Below, piece by piece: positions 21,824-31,492 of a DNA stretch of 64,000 nucleotides. Position 1 is the stretch's first letter. Each line of letters starts with the position of its first letter. The notes under the pieces were generated by a model. It saw only the letters and a list, made by a program, of their open reading frames with translations. It was not told the origin of the DNA and ran no database searches. Source of the stretch: Collimonas sp. OK242 (GTDB lineage: Bacteria; Pseudomonadota; Gammaproteobacteria; Burkholderiales; Burkholderiaceae_D); NCBI RefSeq assembly GCF_900107095.1, contig NZ_FNOR01000009.1, forward strand, positions 163,782 through 227,781, given 5' to 3'. The position numbers were made by a program, and so were the translations under genes.

Positions 21824-22479
21824 TTTTGACCTTTCTGCTTAGCTTCATCGGTGGCCTTGCGCTGCGCCACCACTTCGTCCTTATCCAGGTACCGGAAGGT
21901 CTTGGCAATCGCATCCAGGCTCAGCGTGCCATCTTTGCCGGTTACCAGGCTCATGTTATTCAGGGTTACGATGCGCGGCAGGTTGGCGATGTCGCTGGCG
22001 AACGAACCGACATCGTGATAATTGCCAGTTACCTTGATATTGATCGGCAGTTCGGCGTAGTAATTCTTCACCACCACCTGGCCTGGCTTGAACAATTCAA
22101 ACTGCAGCCCGCGTCCCAGCCCGGCCTGATTGATATCGGACAGCAGCGCATCCATCTCCGCCTTGCTCGGCAATTGCTTTTCCAAGGTGGCGACGTAATC
22201 GGCTACCTGCAGCTTTTGCTTTTGCAATGCTTCCAGATTGATGGCTTGCTGGATTTTCGACTTGTACTGATCTTTCAGCTGCACTTCCTGCTGTTCGCCA
22301 GCGCTGAGCTCATCTTTTTGATCGCTCCAATAAAAAAACCAACCCACCAGCAGCACCAGCAGGAATACCCCGACCCCGGATAAAACACGAGGAACTATCG
22401 GCCATTGACCAGGATGGCGGCCATTCAATCCGCGAAACTGCGCGCTCAGCGAGGCGCCCAAATTATTCAGATCCGTCAT
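21820..22479 (-). CDS. pilO: Type IV pilus inner-membrane protein PilO
   Basis: 219-aa bitopic membrane protein of the pilus alignment complex that pairs with PilN. It has one membrane helix at about 33-50 (LSGVGVFLLVLLVGWFFYW), a coiled-coil stretch (about 55-110) and a ferredoxin-like periplasmic domain containing ELPINIKVTGNYHDVGSFAS. Both ends overlap neighbours as ATGA. Confidence 0.94.
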   Translation of the reverse strand: MTDLNNLGASLSAQFRGLNGRHPGQWPIVPRVLSGVGVFLLVLLVGWFFYWSDQKDELSAGEQQEVQLKDQYKSKIQQAINLEALQKQKLQVADYVATLEKQLPSKAEMDALLSDINQAGLGRGLQFELFKPGQVVVKNYYAELPINIKVTGNYHDVGSFASDIANLPRIVTLNNMSLVTGKDGTLSLDAIAKTFRYLDKDEVVAQRKATDEAKQKGQK

Positions 22480-23150
22480 TTGGCGTCTTTCAAAGTTGCT
22501 TTTGGTGCAGCCGCAGCGCCGCCGGCAGCTGAAGTAGCCGCCCCGGCTGCCGCAGTTTTCGGCGTTGCAGCGGTATCTTTAGCGTCCTTGTCAGACGGCC
22601 GTTTGATGCCGACATTGACGGTGAAAGAGAACACATGCTTGCTATCGCGGCCGGTACCGATATTGGCGGAACGGATCTCGATCAGGTCGGGGTGCTCCAG
22701 CCAGGCCGAGTTGTTACCCAAATTGCGCAGCAATTCAGACACCCGCTCATTCGACTGCGCATAACCGTTCAACGCTACCCGCTGCCCTTCCTGCTTGAAG
22801 GAATTCAGATAGACGCCTTCCGGCACCTGTTTGACCAATTCATCCATCAGATACACAGGCTGGTTGCGATCGCTCTGCAGATCTTCCACAGCTTGCTGGC
22901 GCGCCTTCAATGCCTCGATTTCCTGCTTAAGAGTGGCAACTTCCTTGATTTCGCCGTCCAGACGCTTGTTTTCTGCCGTAATGAAACGGTTGCGCTCAGC
23001 CTGGTTAGCAATACTGCTGGCGATAAATGCGCCGACCACCAGCACCGTTACCAAGCCGATAACTGCGGACAATGCCAGCATGGCGAAATAAGCATTCTTG
23101 CGCTGTTTGCGCTTGGCTTCACGGTGCGGCAGTAAGTTAATCTTAATCAT
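22476..23150 (-). CDS. pilN: Type IV pilus assembly protein PilN
   Basis: 224-aa bitopic inner-membrane protein. The conserved N-terminus MIKINLLPHREAKR binds the groove of PilM. A membrane helix follows (about 26-48), then a coiled coil (KRLDGEIKEVATLKQEIEAL) and a periplasmic ferredoxin-like domain. The C-terminal about 40 residues are an Ala-rich, low-complexity tail, probably disordered. The start overlaps the last base of the pilM stop. Confidence 0.94.
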   Translation of the reverse strand: MIKINLLPHREAKRKQRKNAYFAMLALSAVIGLVTVLVVGAFIASSIANQAERNRFITAENKRLDGEIKEVATLKQEIEALKARQQAVEDLQSDRNQPVYLMDELVKQVPEGVYLNSFKQEGQRVALNGYAQSNERVSELLRNLGNNSAWLEHPDLIEIRSANIGTGRDSKHVFSFTVNVGIKRPSDKDAKDTAATPKTAAAGAATSAAGGAAAAPKATLKDAK

Positions 23151-24235
23151 CAGCCAAACCTCCGCATGGCAAGACCGCAGGCAACCAGGTAAGACGGTGC
23201 ATCCATGCGCAATTGTTTTTCCCTCACGTTCGGCCCCAGTTGCATGCCGGTAAACGGACTGACAACCGAGGTGGAAATCTTGGCGCGTCCGGCCACCACC
23301 TCAACCAGGCCGGGAATAGTGGCGCAGCCGCCAGCCAGGAACAGCTGGTCGATGCGGGTGTACGGCGTCGAGGTAAAGAAGAACTGGATCGCCCGCGTGA
23401 CTTCCAGCGCAGCGCTCTCCAGGAACGGGTTGAGCACCTCTTGTTGATAGCCCTCAGGCAGATCGCCGCTGCGCTTTTTGGCATCCGCCTCTTCGTACGA
23501 CAAGCCATAGGCGCGCACGATATCCTGAGTCAGCTGATTGCCGCCAAACGGCTGCTCGCGCTCATAAATCAGCTGGCCGTCCAGCAAAGCCGATACGTGC
23601 GTGGTTTGCGTGCCGATTTGAAACAGGCCGACAATCTGCCCTTGCCCGGCTTTCGGCAATTGTCCGATGATGCGGTTAATCGCCGCGCGCGCTGCGTAGG
23701 ACTCGATGTCCATCACGGTAGGCTTGAGGCCAGCCGCCTCTGCCACCGCCACACGGTCTTCGACCTTTTCCTTACGGGTGGCCGCCAGCAGCACTTCGAC
23801 GTCGTCCGGCGAATGCTGCGCCGGGCCGATGACGTCAAAATCCAGACTCACCTCATCCAGCGCAAACGGAATATATTGGCTCGCTTCGGATTCGACCTGC
23901 ATCTCTAGCTCTTCTTCCAGCATGCCGCTGGCCAGAATGATCTTTTTGGTAATCACCGATGCCGGCGGCATGCCTAAAGCCACCAGCTTGGTGCTGGAGC
24001 CGCTTTTTTTCCACAGCCGCCGCACTACCTCCGTGACTTGCTCGATATTTTCAATGTTGCCGTCCACCACTGCGCCACGCGGCAATGGTTCCGAGGCGAA
24101 GCGGTCAAGACGCAATTGATCCTTGCCCGTCTCGGACAACTCAACCAGCCTGACGCCCGACGTACTAATATCAATCCCCACCAGAGGCGGGTTCTTTTTA
24201 CCGATCAGCGATCCAAGATCTAATGCCAAGAGCAT
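23150..24235 (-). CDS. pilM: Type IV pilus assembly protein PilM
   Basis: Cytoplasmic actin-like ATPase (361 aa) anchoring the PilMNOP complex. The actin-fold phosphate motifs are seen as VGIDISTSGVRLVEL near the N-terminus and LAGGCATIPGLVEVV near the C-terminus. ATG 24235 (MLLALDLGSLIGK) gives the usual length; a TTG at 24277 would add 14 residues of unlike character. It is the first gene of the leftward pilMNOPQ-aroKB-dgt operon. A TTTACA-18-TACGAT pair on the minus strand about 130-160 bases upstream is a possible promoter. Confidence 0.93.
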   Translation of the reverse strand: MLLALDLGSLIGKKNPPLVGIDISTSGVRLVELSETGKDQLRLDRFASEPLPRGAVVDGNIENIEQVTEVVRRLWKKSGSSTKLVALGMPPASVITKKIILASGMLEEELEMQVESEASQYIPFALDEVSLDFDVIGPAQHSPDDVEVLLAATRKEKVEDRVAVAEAAGLKPTVMDIESYAARAAINRIIGQLPKAGQGQIVGLFQIGTQTTHVSALLDGQLIYEREQPFGGNQLTQDIVRAYGLSYEEADAKKRSGDLPEGYQQEVLNPFLESAALEVTRAIQFFFTSTPYTRIDQLFLAGGCATIPGLVEVVAGRAKISTSVVSPFTGMQLGPNVREKQLRMDAPSYLVACGLAMRRFG

Positions 24236-24658
24236 TTCTCCCGAGTATGTATTATTTGGGGAACATTCTGCCTGCAAGGCGATCCCATTAACGGGATTCC
24301 GTCTCGAAGTTAGGAAAAACCTGTAAAACAGGGCTTACAGCAATGTTAAATTTTATAAGGTGAAATCGTAGCAATAAGAGTGTGGTGCTGTAAAGAAATT
24401 TCCACATGGCAATTGTTAAAGTGACACTGAAATCAGCCCCACCGTGACTCCATTCATATAAATTTGTTTTTCACCGACAATTTCTGTCTGAATTACGCAA
24501 CGTAGCTTGCTGTTCATCAAGAACGCATGATGCAGAGCAAGTTTTGAGCCAAGGGGGTATTCGGAGGCAATTCGGGCAAAGTTCTGCGCATTACCTGACG
24601 GGTGCCAGACGCTGTGCCGCTATAATGCGTGGCATCCATCTTTCATAAAACACATCGC
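24236..24658. other. Divergent intergenic region pilM / ponA
   Basis: 423 bases with no gene I can support. It must hold the promoters for the leftward pil operon and the rightward ponA. Candidates are TTTACA-18-TACGAT on the minus strand (within about 24365-24395) and a consensus TATAAT on the plus strand at 24621-24626 with a weak -35. On the minus strand a short CCTGT/ACAGG hairpin (24320-24332) is followed by TTTTT and could act as a weak attenuator. Confidence 0.6.
24621..24626 (+). promoter_or_regulatory. Consensus -10 hexamer before ponA
   Basis: TATAAT is a perfect -10 box. The -35 region is poor. Transcription from here would begin near 24633, after the GTG at 24629, which argues that translation of ponA starts at ATG 24659. 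Confidence 0.4.
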
Positions 24659-27031
24659 ATGACGCCTCCAGATACAGCCAGCGACACCCAGCAATCCTCT
24701 CCTCCTCCGCACCATCGCTTACCGCTGCTTCTGCGGCTGATACTCGGCTTTTTCGGGATTATTGTCGGTTTGCTGGTTATCGGCTGTCTAACTTTTTTCC
24801 TGATGCTGGCGATGGCTTACCCGAATTTGCCGGAGCTCGATTCGCTGACCGACTACAAACCCAAGATTCCGTTGCGCATTTTCTCGGCCGACGGCGTCCT
24901 GATCGGCGAATTCGGTGAAGAGCGGCGCAGCCTGGTGCGCATCAACGAAATTCCCGACGTGATGAAGAAGGCTGTGCTGGCGATTGAAGACGATCGTTTT
25001 TACCAACATGGCGGGGTCGACTACCAAGGCATCCTGCGCGCCAGTTTTTCCAACCTGACCGGCGGCGGCGGCGGCGCCAGTACGATCACGCAGCAAGTCG
25101 CCCGCAATTTTTTCCTGACCAGCAACGAGCCGACCTTCTTCCAGAAAGCGTCGCGCAAATTTCTCTATGAAATTCCGCTGGCATGGAAAATCGAACGCAA
25201 CCTGAGCAAGGACCAGATTCTTGAGGTCTACATGAACCAGATTTATCTGGGCCAGCGTGCCTACGGCTTTGCTTCGGCAGCGCAGATCTATTTCGGCAAG
25301 AAACTGCAAGACATCACCACCGCCGAAGCGGCGATGCTGGCCGGTTTGCCAAAAGCGCCGTCAGCCAACAATCCAGTCGTCAATCCGAAACGGGCGACCG
25401 TGCGCCAGCAATATATTTTGCTGCGCATGCTGCAACTGGGTTACCTCACCGAAGCGCAGTACGAACAAGCCAAGAACGAAACCCTGCACATCAAGAGCGG
25501 CGCCAGCGAGTTTGGCGTGCATGCCGAATTCGTCGCTGAAATGGCGCGCCAGCTGGTGTACGAGCAGTTCAAGGAAAATACCTACACGCGCGGCCTCAAC
25601 GTCTTCACCACCATCACCAAGGCCGACCAGGACGCGGCGTATATAGCGCTGCGCCGCGGCGTCATGGATTACGAGAAGCGGCGCGGCTATCGTGGCCCGG
25701 AGGGCTATATGGACATCCCGGACGGCACCAAGGAAGAAGCCGAAGACGCGATCGAAGTAGAGCTGGCGGACCATCCCGACAGCGATGAAATCGTGGCGGC
25801 GGTGGTACTGGAGGCGAACCCGAAACTGGTCCGTGCGCTACTGTCGTCGGGCCAGGAAATCGATATCAGCGGCGCCGGCCTGGGCATCGCCACCAATCTG
25901 TTAAGCGACAAAGCGCCGCCGCAACGTAAAGTCAAGCGCGGCGCCATCATCCGCGTCATGCTGGAGGGAAAAAACTGGAGCATCACGCAGATGCCGGCAG
26001 TGGAATCGGCCTTTGTCGCAGCCGACACCAAGGATGGCGCCATCCGCGCCTTGATAGGCGGTTTCGACTTCAACCGCAACAAATTCAATCACGTCACGCA
26101 AGCCTGGCGCCAGCCGGGTTCGTCATTCAAGCCATTCATCTATTCCGCCTCGCTGGAAAAGGGCTTGTCGCCGGCCACCATCATCAATGATGCGCCGCTT
26201 ACCTACGGCGGCGGCCAGACCGGCGGCCAGATCTGGCAACCGAAGAACTACGGCAACAAGTACGAGGGTCCGATGAGCATGCGCCGTGCGCTGACCAAGT
26301 CGAAGAACGTGGTCTCGGTGCGCATCCTGGATAAGATCGGCGCCCAATACGGGCAGGAATATGTGACGCGTTTTGGCTTCGATGCTGACAAAAATCCGCC
26401 ATACCTGACACTGGCCCTGGGCGCCGGCGCAGTGACGCCGCTGCAAATGGTGGGCGGCTACGCAGTCTTTGCCAACGGCGGTTATAAGATCAGTCCCTAC
26501 ATCATCAGCAAGATTACCGATGCCGACGGCAATGTCTTGTCGCAAGTCCATCCGGAGATCGCTGGCGATGAAGCCAATCGCATCATCGATCCGCGCAATG
26601 CCTTCATGATGGATAGCATGATGCGCGACGTCGTGCGCTACGGCACCGCGGTCAAGGCGCTGTCGCTCAACCGTACCGATCTGGCCGGCAAGACCGGCAC
26701 CACCAACGACTCGCTGGATGCCTGGTTTGCCGGTTATCAGCCGTCGCTGGTGGCAGTCGGCTGGATGGGTTACGATCAGCCGCGCAGTCTGGGCGACAAG
26801 GAAACCGGCGGCGGCCTGGCGCTGCCGATCTGGATCAGCTTCATGCAACAGGCGTTGAAAGGCGTGCCGACGGAAGACCGCGTGGTGCCGGAAGGCTTGG
26901 TGCATTCCGGCGGCGAATATTATTACGCTGAATACCCGCCGGGCATCGCCACCCAAAGCCTTGGCGGCGGCAACATCGCACCGACAGAAGAAGAGAAAGC
27001 CAGGGACGAGGTCAAGAACGAATTGTTCTGA
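24659..27031 (+). CDS. mrcA: Penicillin-binding protein 1A (bifunctional transglycosylase/transpeptidase)
   Basis: Class A PBP (ponA/mrcA) of 790 aa that polymerises and cross-links peptidoglycan in the periplasm. A membrane anchor (about 20-48) is followed by the GT51 domain (EDDRFYQHGGVDYQGILRA with the catalytic Glu, then GGGASTITQQVARNF). An OB-like insert follows, then the transpeptidase domain: PGSSFKPF (active Ser and Lys), SKN, and KTGTTND. It diverges from pilM, the standard order in Beta- and Gammaproteobacteria. GTG 24629 is an alternative start; neither has a clear Shine-Dalgarno sequence. Confidence 0.95.
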   Translation: MTPPDTASDTQQSSPPPHHRLPLLLRLILGFFGIIVGLLVIGCLTFFLMLAMAYPNLPELDSLTDYKPKIPLRIFSADGVLIGEFGEERRSLVRINEIPDVMKKAVLAIEDDRFYQHGGVDYQGILRASFSNLTGGGGGASTITQQVARNFFLTSNEPTFFQKASRKFLYEIPLAWKIERNLSKDQILEVYMNQIYLGQRAYGFASAAQIYFGKKLQDITTAEAAMLAGLPKAPSANNPVVNPKRATVRQQYILLRMLQLGYLTEAQYEQAKNETLHIKSGASEFGVHAEFVAEMARQLVYEQFKENTYTRGLNVFTTITKADQDAAYIALRRGVMDYEKRRGYRGPEGYMDIPDGTKEEAEDAIEVELADHPDSDEIVAAVVLEANPKLVRALLSSGQEIDISGAGLGIATNLLSDKAPPQRKVKRGAIIRVMLEGKNWSITQMPAVESAFVAADTKDGAIRALIGGFDFNRNKFNHVTQAWRQPGSSFKPFIYSASLEKGLSPATIINDAPLTYGGGQTGGQIWQPKNYGNKYEGPMSMRRALTKSKNVVSVRILDKIGAQYGQEYVTRFGFDADKNPPYLTLALGAGAVTPLQMVGGYAVFANGGYKISPYIISKITDADGNVLSQVHPEIAGDEANRIIDPRNAFMMDSMMRDVVRYGTAVKALSLNRTDLAGKTGTTNDSLDAWFAGYQPSLVAVGWMGYDQPRSLGDKETGGGLALPIWISFMQQALKGVPTEDRVVPEGLVHSGGEYYYAEYPPGIATQSLGGGNIAPTEEEKARDEVKNELF

Positions 27032-27043
27032 TCGATATGCGTA

Positions 27044-27071
27044 GGCGTGGGCAAGCTTGTTTGCCCACGCC
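27044..27071. terminator. Inverted repeat between convergent ponA and DUF2827 genes
   Basis: Perfect 11-bp arms GGCGTGGGCAA (27044-27054) and TTGCCCACGCC (27061-27071) with loop GCTTGT. No T-run follows on either strand. Its place between two convergent stops suggests a shared terminator or mRNA 3' end. Confidence 0.5.
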
Positions 27072-27116
27072 TTACCGAGATAGTTTCCGCCTGGGCACGC
27101 GTACCCATGCCAGGTT

Positions 27117-28253
27117 TTAATTCGAATACAGATCCAGCAGGCGCCGGGTATAGATTTCAATATTCTCCGGCAAGCTCACATCCAGCGTGCGCAGCAATGT
27201 CTGCGCGTTGCGCCGATAATCGTCGAGCTGCGCATCATGCGTGGCAAATGCCCGCAGCACTGCCTGGCCGCCGGCGAAAGAATCGAACTCCGGATAATAG
27301 TAGCCGTAGTCCTTGATGAATTCCGAATTGTGGATCAGCGGATAAGCACCGTACAAGGCTTCGTAGTACAGGTAATTCTGGCCATTTTCCCAGTGGTGCG
27401 AAATGATGCAGTCGCCATAACTGGCCATGAATTCATACACTGCAAAGCGTCCTTCAAAAGATGCCAGGCCGTGATTGACGACATCAAGCGCCCGCGCAAA
27501 TTGCGAGAATTTCAGGTGCTCTTTCAAATGCAGGGTATTGCAGACACGCAGGTACTCCAGGAATGCCGGCTGCGCGCGATACGCCTCTTCGCAGGCCAGC
27601 ATCGGCAGTAGCGAGGTTTTCACCATGCAGACATTGGGTTCGAAACTGCACACCCGCCAGCGCGGTTTGCCAGGCTGGTAACCGTAACTGAGGTGATCCG
27701 GCAAGCTAGCTATGCCTTTGGCGAAAAACAGCGGGGTCCACAAATGCGGCACGATATGCACGGGCGCCCGCGCCGTAAGGCTAAAGTAGTCCTTGCAGCT
27801 GTGCAGATATTCCGGCAAGGTCCACACCGCATCGTAGGGCTTATCGCTGCACAGGCCGCCATGCGGCTTATTGAATATGGCGCGTTCGACGTCGATCACA
27901 TAGTCGTTTCCGACCCGCATCCAGGCGTAACGTCCGCCGCGCTGACGAAACCTTCTTACCCAATCTTCATTCAACTGGGCACTCATCTCGATCACAACGT
28001 CCAGGGTCTCCATGGCCTGCTCCAGGCCGATCATGTCGATTCCCAGATCGCCCATCATCATGGCGTCGTTGACCTGGTCGGCCGCGCCGTCCAGCACCAG
28101 CACCGCGCGTTCGACCGCCGGCGACCGGTTGAACAATTGCACCAGGAACGCGCAATTCTGAAATATGCCGTTTTCCCAGATCGATTGCGCCCCGCCCCGC
28201 ACAAACAGGGTGACGCCTACGCGCAATTTGCGTTGCGGCAGCGGGTGGTTCAT
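27117..28253 (-). CDS. DUF2827 protein, third of three tandem paralogues
   Basis: 378-aa protein without a signal peptide or membrane segment. It shares a block pattern with the next two genes: an N-terminal RVGVTLFVRGGAQSIWENGI strand-turn-helix, PHLWTPLFF mid-chain, FEPNVCMVKTSLLPM, and the C-terminal signature SHHWENGQNYLYYEALYGAY followed by PLIHN. The two-lobed plan with an acidic/Asn C-terminal motif looks like a GT-B glycosyltransferase, which is inference; the family is listed as unknown (DUF2827). Its start overlaps the stop of the preceding paralogue as ATGA. Confidence 0.8.
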   Translation of the reverse strand: MNHPLPQRKLRVGVTLFVRGGAQSIWENGIFQNCAFLVQLFNRSPAVERAVLVLDGAADQVNDAMMMGDLGIDMIGLEQAMETLDVVIEMSAQLNEDWVRRFRQRGGRYAWMRVGNDYVIDVERAIFNKPHGGLCSDKPYDAVWTLPEYLHSCKDYFSLTARAPVHIVPHLWTPLFFAKGIASLPDHLSYGYQPGKPRWRVCSFEPNVCMVKTSLLPMLACEEAYRAQPAFLEYLRVCNTLHLKEHLKFSQFARALDVVNHGLASFEGRFAVYEFMASYGDCIISHHWENGQNYLYYEALYGAYPLIHNSEFIKDYGYYYPEFDSFAGGQAVLRAFATHDAQLDDYRRNAQTLLRTLDVSLPENIEIYTRRLLDLYSN

Positions 28254-29395
28254 ACCTGGCCCTCCACGGTGTGCTGCAGTCTTTTCACAAACGCTTCCAC
28301 ATTTTCAGGGTGTATCGGATCAAGCTTGCTCAGGTAAGCCGCACCCGCCTTTTTATAGTCATCCCAGAATTCCGGCTCCTGGCGCCAGGCATCCAGCAAG
28401 GCATGGCCGCCGGCGCTGGCTTCGAAACCCGGATAATAGATACCGACGCCGCCGGCTTTCAGATATTCCGAATTGTGTACCAGCGGATAACCGCCATACA
28501 GCGCATCGTAGTACAGGTAATTCAAGCCCCATTCCCAATGATGCGAGACCACCGCATCCATCTTTTGCTGCGCCATGCATTCGACAAATGCCACGCGCGG
28601 CTCGTAACTGGCCTTATGCTGCCTGGTCAGATCGAGATTGATGGCGAAACGATTGAAGGTGGGATGTTCTTTCATGTGCATCGTGTTCATGACCATCATC
28701 ATGCTCACCGAACGCTGATCCAGACGGTATGCCTGCTCGCATACCAGCATCGGAATAAAGCAAGTCTTACCGACCGAGATATTCGGTTCGAAAATCGCAG
28801 TGCGCCAACCCGGCCTATCGGCGCCGGTGCTGGCCTGATAGCCGAATTGATGACCGTTTTTTTCGACCACATCGACATGCGCCTGGATAAACAGCGGCGA
28901 CCAGATATGCGGCACGGCAAACACCGGCACCCGCGACACGGTGCGCAACAAAGGTCCGCTGCTTTTCATGAATTGCGGCAGTATCCATATTTCATGCCAC
29001 GGCGTGCCATTGAAAATCTGGCCGCTGGGGCGGTCGAACATCGGCGCTTCGGCATTATCAGCATAAGTGTGGCCGACAAAGAAAGTAATGATCTTGACGC
29101 CCAAAGCACGCACGTGACGCAACCATTCCAGCGGCAGCTGCGCCCCCATTTCAATCACGACGTCTAGCTCGAAGGTGACATCCTCAGGTTTCACCAGAGG
29201 TACATCGAGGCCGCTCAGCCCCATCGCCTCAGGCAAATGGTCAAGGGCTCCGCCGTTTAACAAGAACACGCGGCCGACTTGCGGGCTGTGCTGCAACAAC
29301 AGCACCAGGAACGCCAGATTCTGGTTAAGGCCGTTGGACCAAAGCTGCGCACCATGAACCGGAAAGATCGAGATGCCTACATTGATTTTTTTCAT
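28250..29395 (-). CDS. DUF2827 protein, second of three tandem paralogues
   Basis: 381-aa cytoplasmic protein with the same blocks as its neighbours: NVGISIFPVHGAQLWSNGL at the start, PHIWSPLFI, FEPNISVGKTCFIPMLVCEQ and SHHWEWGLNYLYYDALYGGY followed by PLVHN. Of the three it appears closest to the third paralogue. Co-transcription with both neighbours is likely: 37 bases separate it from the first copy and four bases overlap the last. The role is unknown; sugar transfer to a surface polymer or glycoprotein is a guess from the fold-like pattern. Confidence 0.8.
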   Translation of the reverse strand: MKKINVGISIFPVHGAQLWSNGLNQNLAFLVLLLQHSPQVGRVFLLNGGALDHLPEAMGLSGLDVPLVKPEDVTFELDVVIEMGAQLPLEWLRHVRALGVKIITFFVGHTYADNAEAPMFDRPSGQIFNGTPWHEIWILPQFMKSSGPLLRTVSRVPVFAVPHIWSPLFIQAHVDVVEKNGHQFGYQASTGADRPGWRTAIFEPNISVGKTCFIPMLVCEQAYRLDQRSVSMMMVMNTMHMKEHPTFNRFAINLDLTRQHKASYEPRVAFVECMAQQKMDAVVSHHWEWGLNYLYYDALYGGYPLVHNSEYLKAGGVGIYYPGFEASAGGHALLDAWRQEPEFWDDYKKAGAAYLSKLDPIHPENVEAFVKRLQHTVEGQV

Positions 29396-29432
29396 GGATT
29401 AGGAAAGATTGAAAATCGTTTTTTCACACTTC

Positions 29433-30572
29433 TCACACTGTTGGCTGTTGCAGCAATGCCGCCAATAAGCGCTCATACTCCGCGGTGACTTGCGCACAGC
29501 CTGGCAGATAGCGGCTCAACACTTGCCGCTGGCGCGTCAGGTAATCTTGCCAACTGCCATCGTGCGTGGACAGCACTTCGAGCAATCTTCCGCAGCCGGC
29601 CTGCACGTCATTTCCCTCGTAGTAATAACCGAGATCGCTGCACATATGAGCGTTATGCACCAGCGGATAACCTTGCCAGCAAACGTCGAAATAAAAATAG
29701 TTCAACGCATTCTCGATTTGATGGGAAATCACCACGTCAGTCATCTGGCTCAGGAACTGCGGCGTGTCGAAACGCCCCAGAAATACCGCCTTGTGCTGAC
29801 GGACGATATCCAGCTGGTTCATCACCGCAATGAATTCCTTGCTCTCGCGCGCCAGCCGATCGGCATTGGTGACCTGCAAAATCTCGATGTCTTGCGGCCG
29901 CCGCCGATAGGCTTCTTCCGCGATGAATGCCGGGTACATGCAGAATTTCACAATATCGTTATTCGGCTCCATCACGGTCAGCCGCTTGGGGCCCGGGTGA
30001 GGACGATATTCGCCTTGATGCGCAAAACCCTGGCTGCGCTGGTTGACGAAAATCGGATCCCAGATAAACGGCACCACCTGCGCCGGCCGACGGCGTAAAG
30101 TCTCGAAATAGGATTGGCTGTTGGTGGCAACCTGCGGCACCATCCAGATCGCATCGTAACGCTGGTTGACGAACAGATCGTAGCCCCATAGCGGCCGGTT
30201 GAATAATACCGATTGCATCACATGCACATACTCGAACCCGCAACAGTAGGATATCAGGCGACAGCCGCGTGTCTTCAGGTAAGCAGTTTGATTGGCGTCG
30301 ATCTGGCCGCCTAGTTCAATCAGCACATCCAGGTTGTCCTTGGCTTGCTCGAAGCTCACCGTCGGCCAGCGCGCCTGATCCCACGGCAGAGCCGCGGTGA
30401 TGGCGATCGCAGTGGTATTCACCAGATGCACCGACGCCACGCTCGGGCAATGTTTTAAAGCCTCTGCCAGGTACACGGCATTTTGCTTGATGCCGTTATT
30501 CCATAGCGATTCGTTTTCCTGGTGTAAACCAATAGTAATGCCGATACGCAAGCTGCCGGTTGAAGAACTCAT
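29433..30572 (-). CDS. DUF2827 protein, first of three tandem paralogues
   Basis: 379-aa cytoplasmic protein and the most diverged copy: RIGITIGLHQENESLWNNGI, PFIWDPIFV, MEPNNDIVKFCMYPAFIAEE and SHQIENALNYFYFDVCWQGY followed by PLVHN. The second His of the SHH motif is Gln here. It lies 52 bases after the stop of the secreted protein gene upstream, so the four genes may form one leftward transcript. I do not recognise a specific substrate or pathway. Confidence 0.8.
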   Translation of the reverse strand: MSSSTGSLRIGITIGLHQENESLWNNGIKQNAVYLAEALKHCPSVASVHLVNTTAIAITAALPWDQARWPTVSFEQAKDNLDVLIELGGQIDANQTAYLKTRGCRLISYCCGFEYVHVMQSVLFNRPLWGYDLFVNQRYDAIWMVPQVATNSQSYFETLRRRPAQVVPFIWDPIFVNQRSQGFAHQGEYRPHPGPKRLTVMEPNNDIVKFCMYPAFIAEEAYRRRPQDIEILQVTNADRLARESKEFIAVMNQLDIVRQHKAVFLGRFDTPQFLSQMTDVVISHQIENALNYFYFDVCWQGYPLVHNAHMCSDLGYYYEGNDVQAGCGRLLEVLSTHDGSWQDYLTRQRQVLSRYLPGCAQVTAEYERLLAALLQQPTV

Positions 30573-30624
30573 GTCTTGGATTCAAATCTAAAGTAAGGGA
30601 TGCATAGTCACTATTATTTACACG

Positions 30625-31296
30625 TCATTTGCGCACCGGCGCCGCCATGTTCGTCTGCTCGGTCCAGTTGTACTGCACGTAGCGCCGGATAATCAGACAG
30701 CCCGGCGGTGAATCCACCAGCGAGACCGAACCGCCCGGCTCGTCCGGCGATACATATACCGTGAAAGTCGGCAGCAACGGTGTCGCGCCATACCCTTTCA
30801 ACTCAGTGTCGGCAATACTCTTGCATGAATACGGCGCGATGGAAATGCGCTCGGCGGCAACCGAACATGCGCCGCCGCCCTGCGGCACGGCGGTGATGGA
30901 TACCGCCGCTGACGCCCCTGCATATTCGATGCCGGTCAGCGAAAAGAACGGGCCGCGATCAGGATGGGCGCGGTCCCAATCGACCAGCACGTCGTGCGCC
31001 CCGGTGCCATTGATGGCAAGCGCCGACAAACGTGTAATCGCTGGCTGGCACTGTTTGACGCCGACGCTGCGCGCTGCTTCTGCCAACAGGTTTTTCGGTG
31101 CGGCAGCCTTGGCGCCGGGCAGGTCGGCTTTCATTTGTCCGTGCGCGACGGACATCATCCACGATGCAAGAACAACGCCGAGCAACACCCGCAATATTCG
31201 CCATGGCTGCCGGTATCCGCTGGATGTGCTTGATGCGGTGAAACCTGTTGAATTGCCTTGTCCGCTTGTTTCAAAAATATGTGGTGCAAACTTCAT
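30625..31296 (-). CDS. Hypothetical exported protein
   Basis: 223-aa protein that I do not recognise. A hydrophobic stretch at about 35-50 (ILRVLLGVVLASWMMSV) followed by AHGQ looks like a signal peptide with an unusually long polar N-region, so the true start may lie further in. The mature part has four cysteines (KQC, GAC, YSC, PGC), suggesting two disulfides in the periplasm, and no membrane segments. It ends 52 bases before the first DUF2827 gene on the same strand. It could also be a small lectin-like or adhesin-type domain, but nothing in the sequence proves this. Confidence 0.6.
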   Translation of the reverse strand: MKFAPHIFETSGQGNSTGFTASSTSSGYRQPWRILRVLLGVVLASWMMSVAHGQMKADLPGAKAAAPKNLLAEAARSVGVKQCQPAITRLSALAINGTGAHDVLVDWDRAHPDRGPFFSLTGIEYAGASAAVSITAVPQGGGACSVAAERISIAPYSCKSIADTELKGYGATPLLPTFTVYVSPDEPGGSVSLVDSPPGCLIIRRYVQYNWTEQTNMAAPVRK

Positions 31297-31492
31297 CAGC
31301 TGGATCCGTTTTAAATTGAGTGCTGCATCATGCCCGGAATCCTAGCTGACCGGCGCCGCCTCTGGTACGACTGCAGGCTTGGCGTCAGGCGCTGCCGGCA
31401 AATGAACGTATCAAAACAACATCGCATTGCTCATATATTACGACAGATGCACCTTGAGAAATCCCTGGCCAGGCTGTGCCGGCAAGAAAAAT

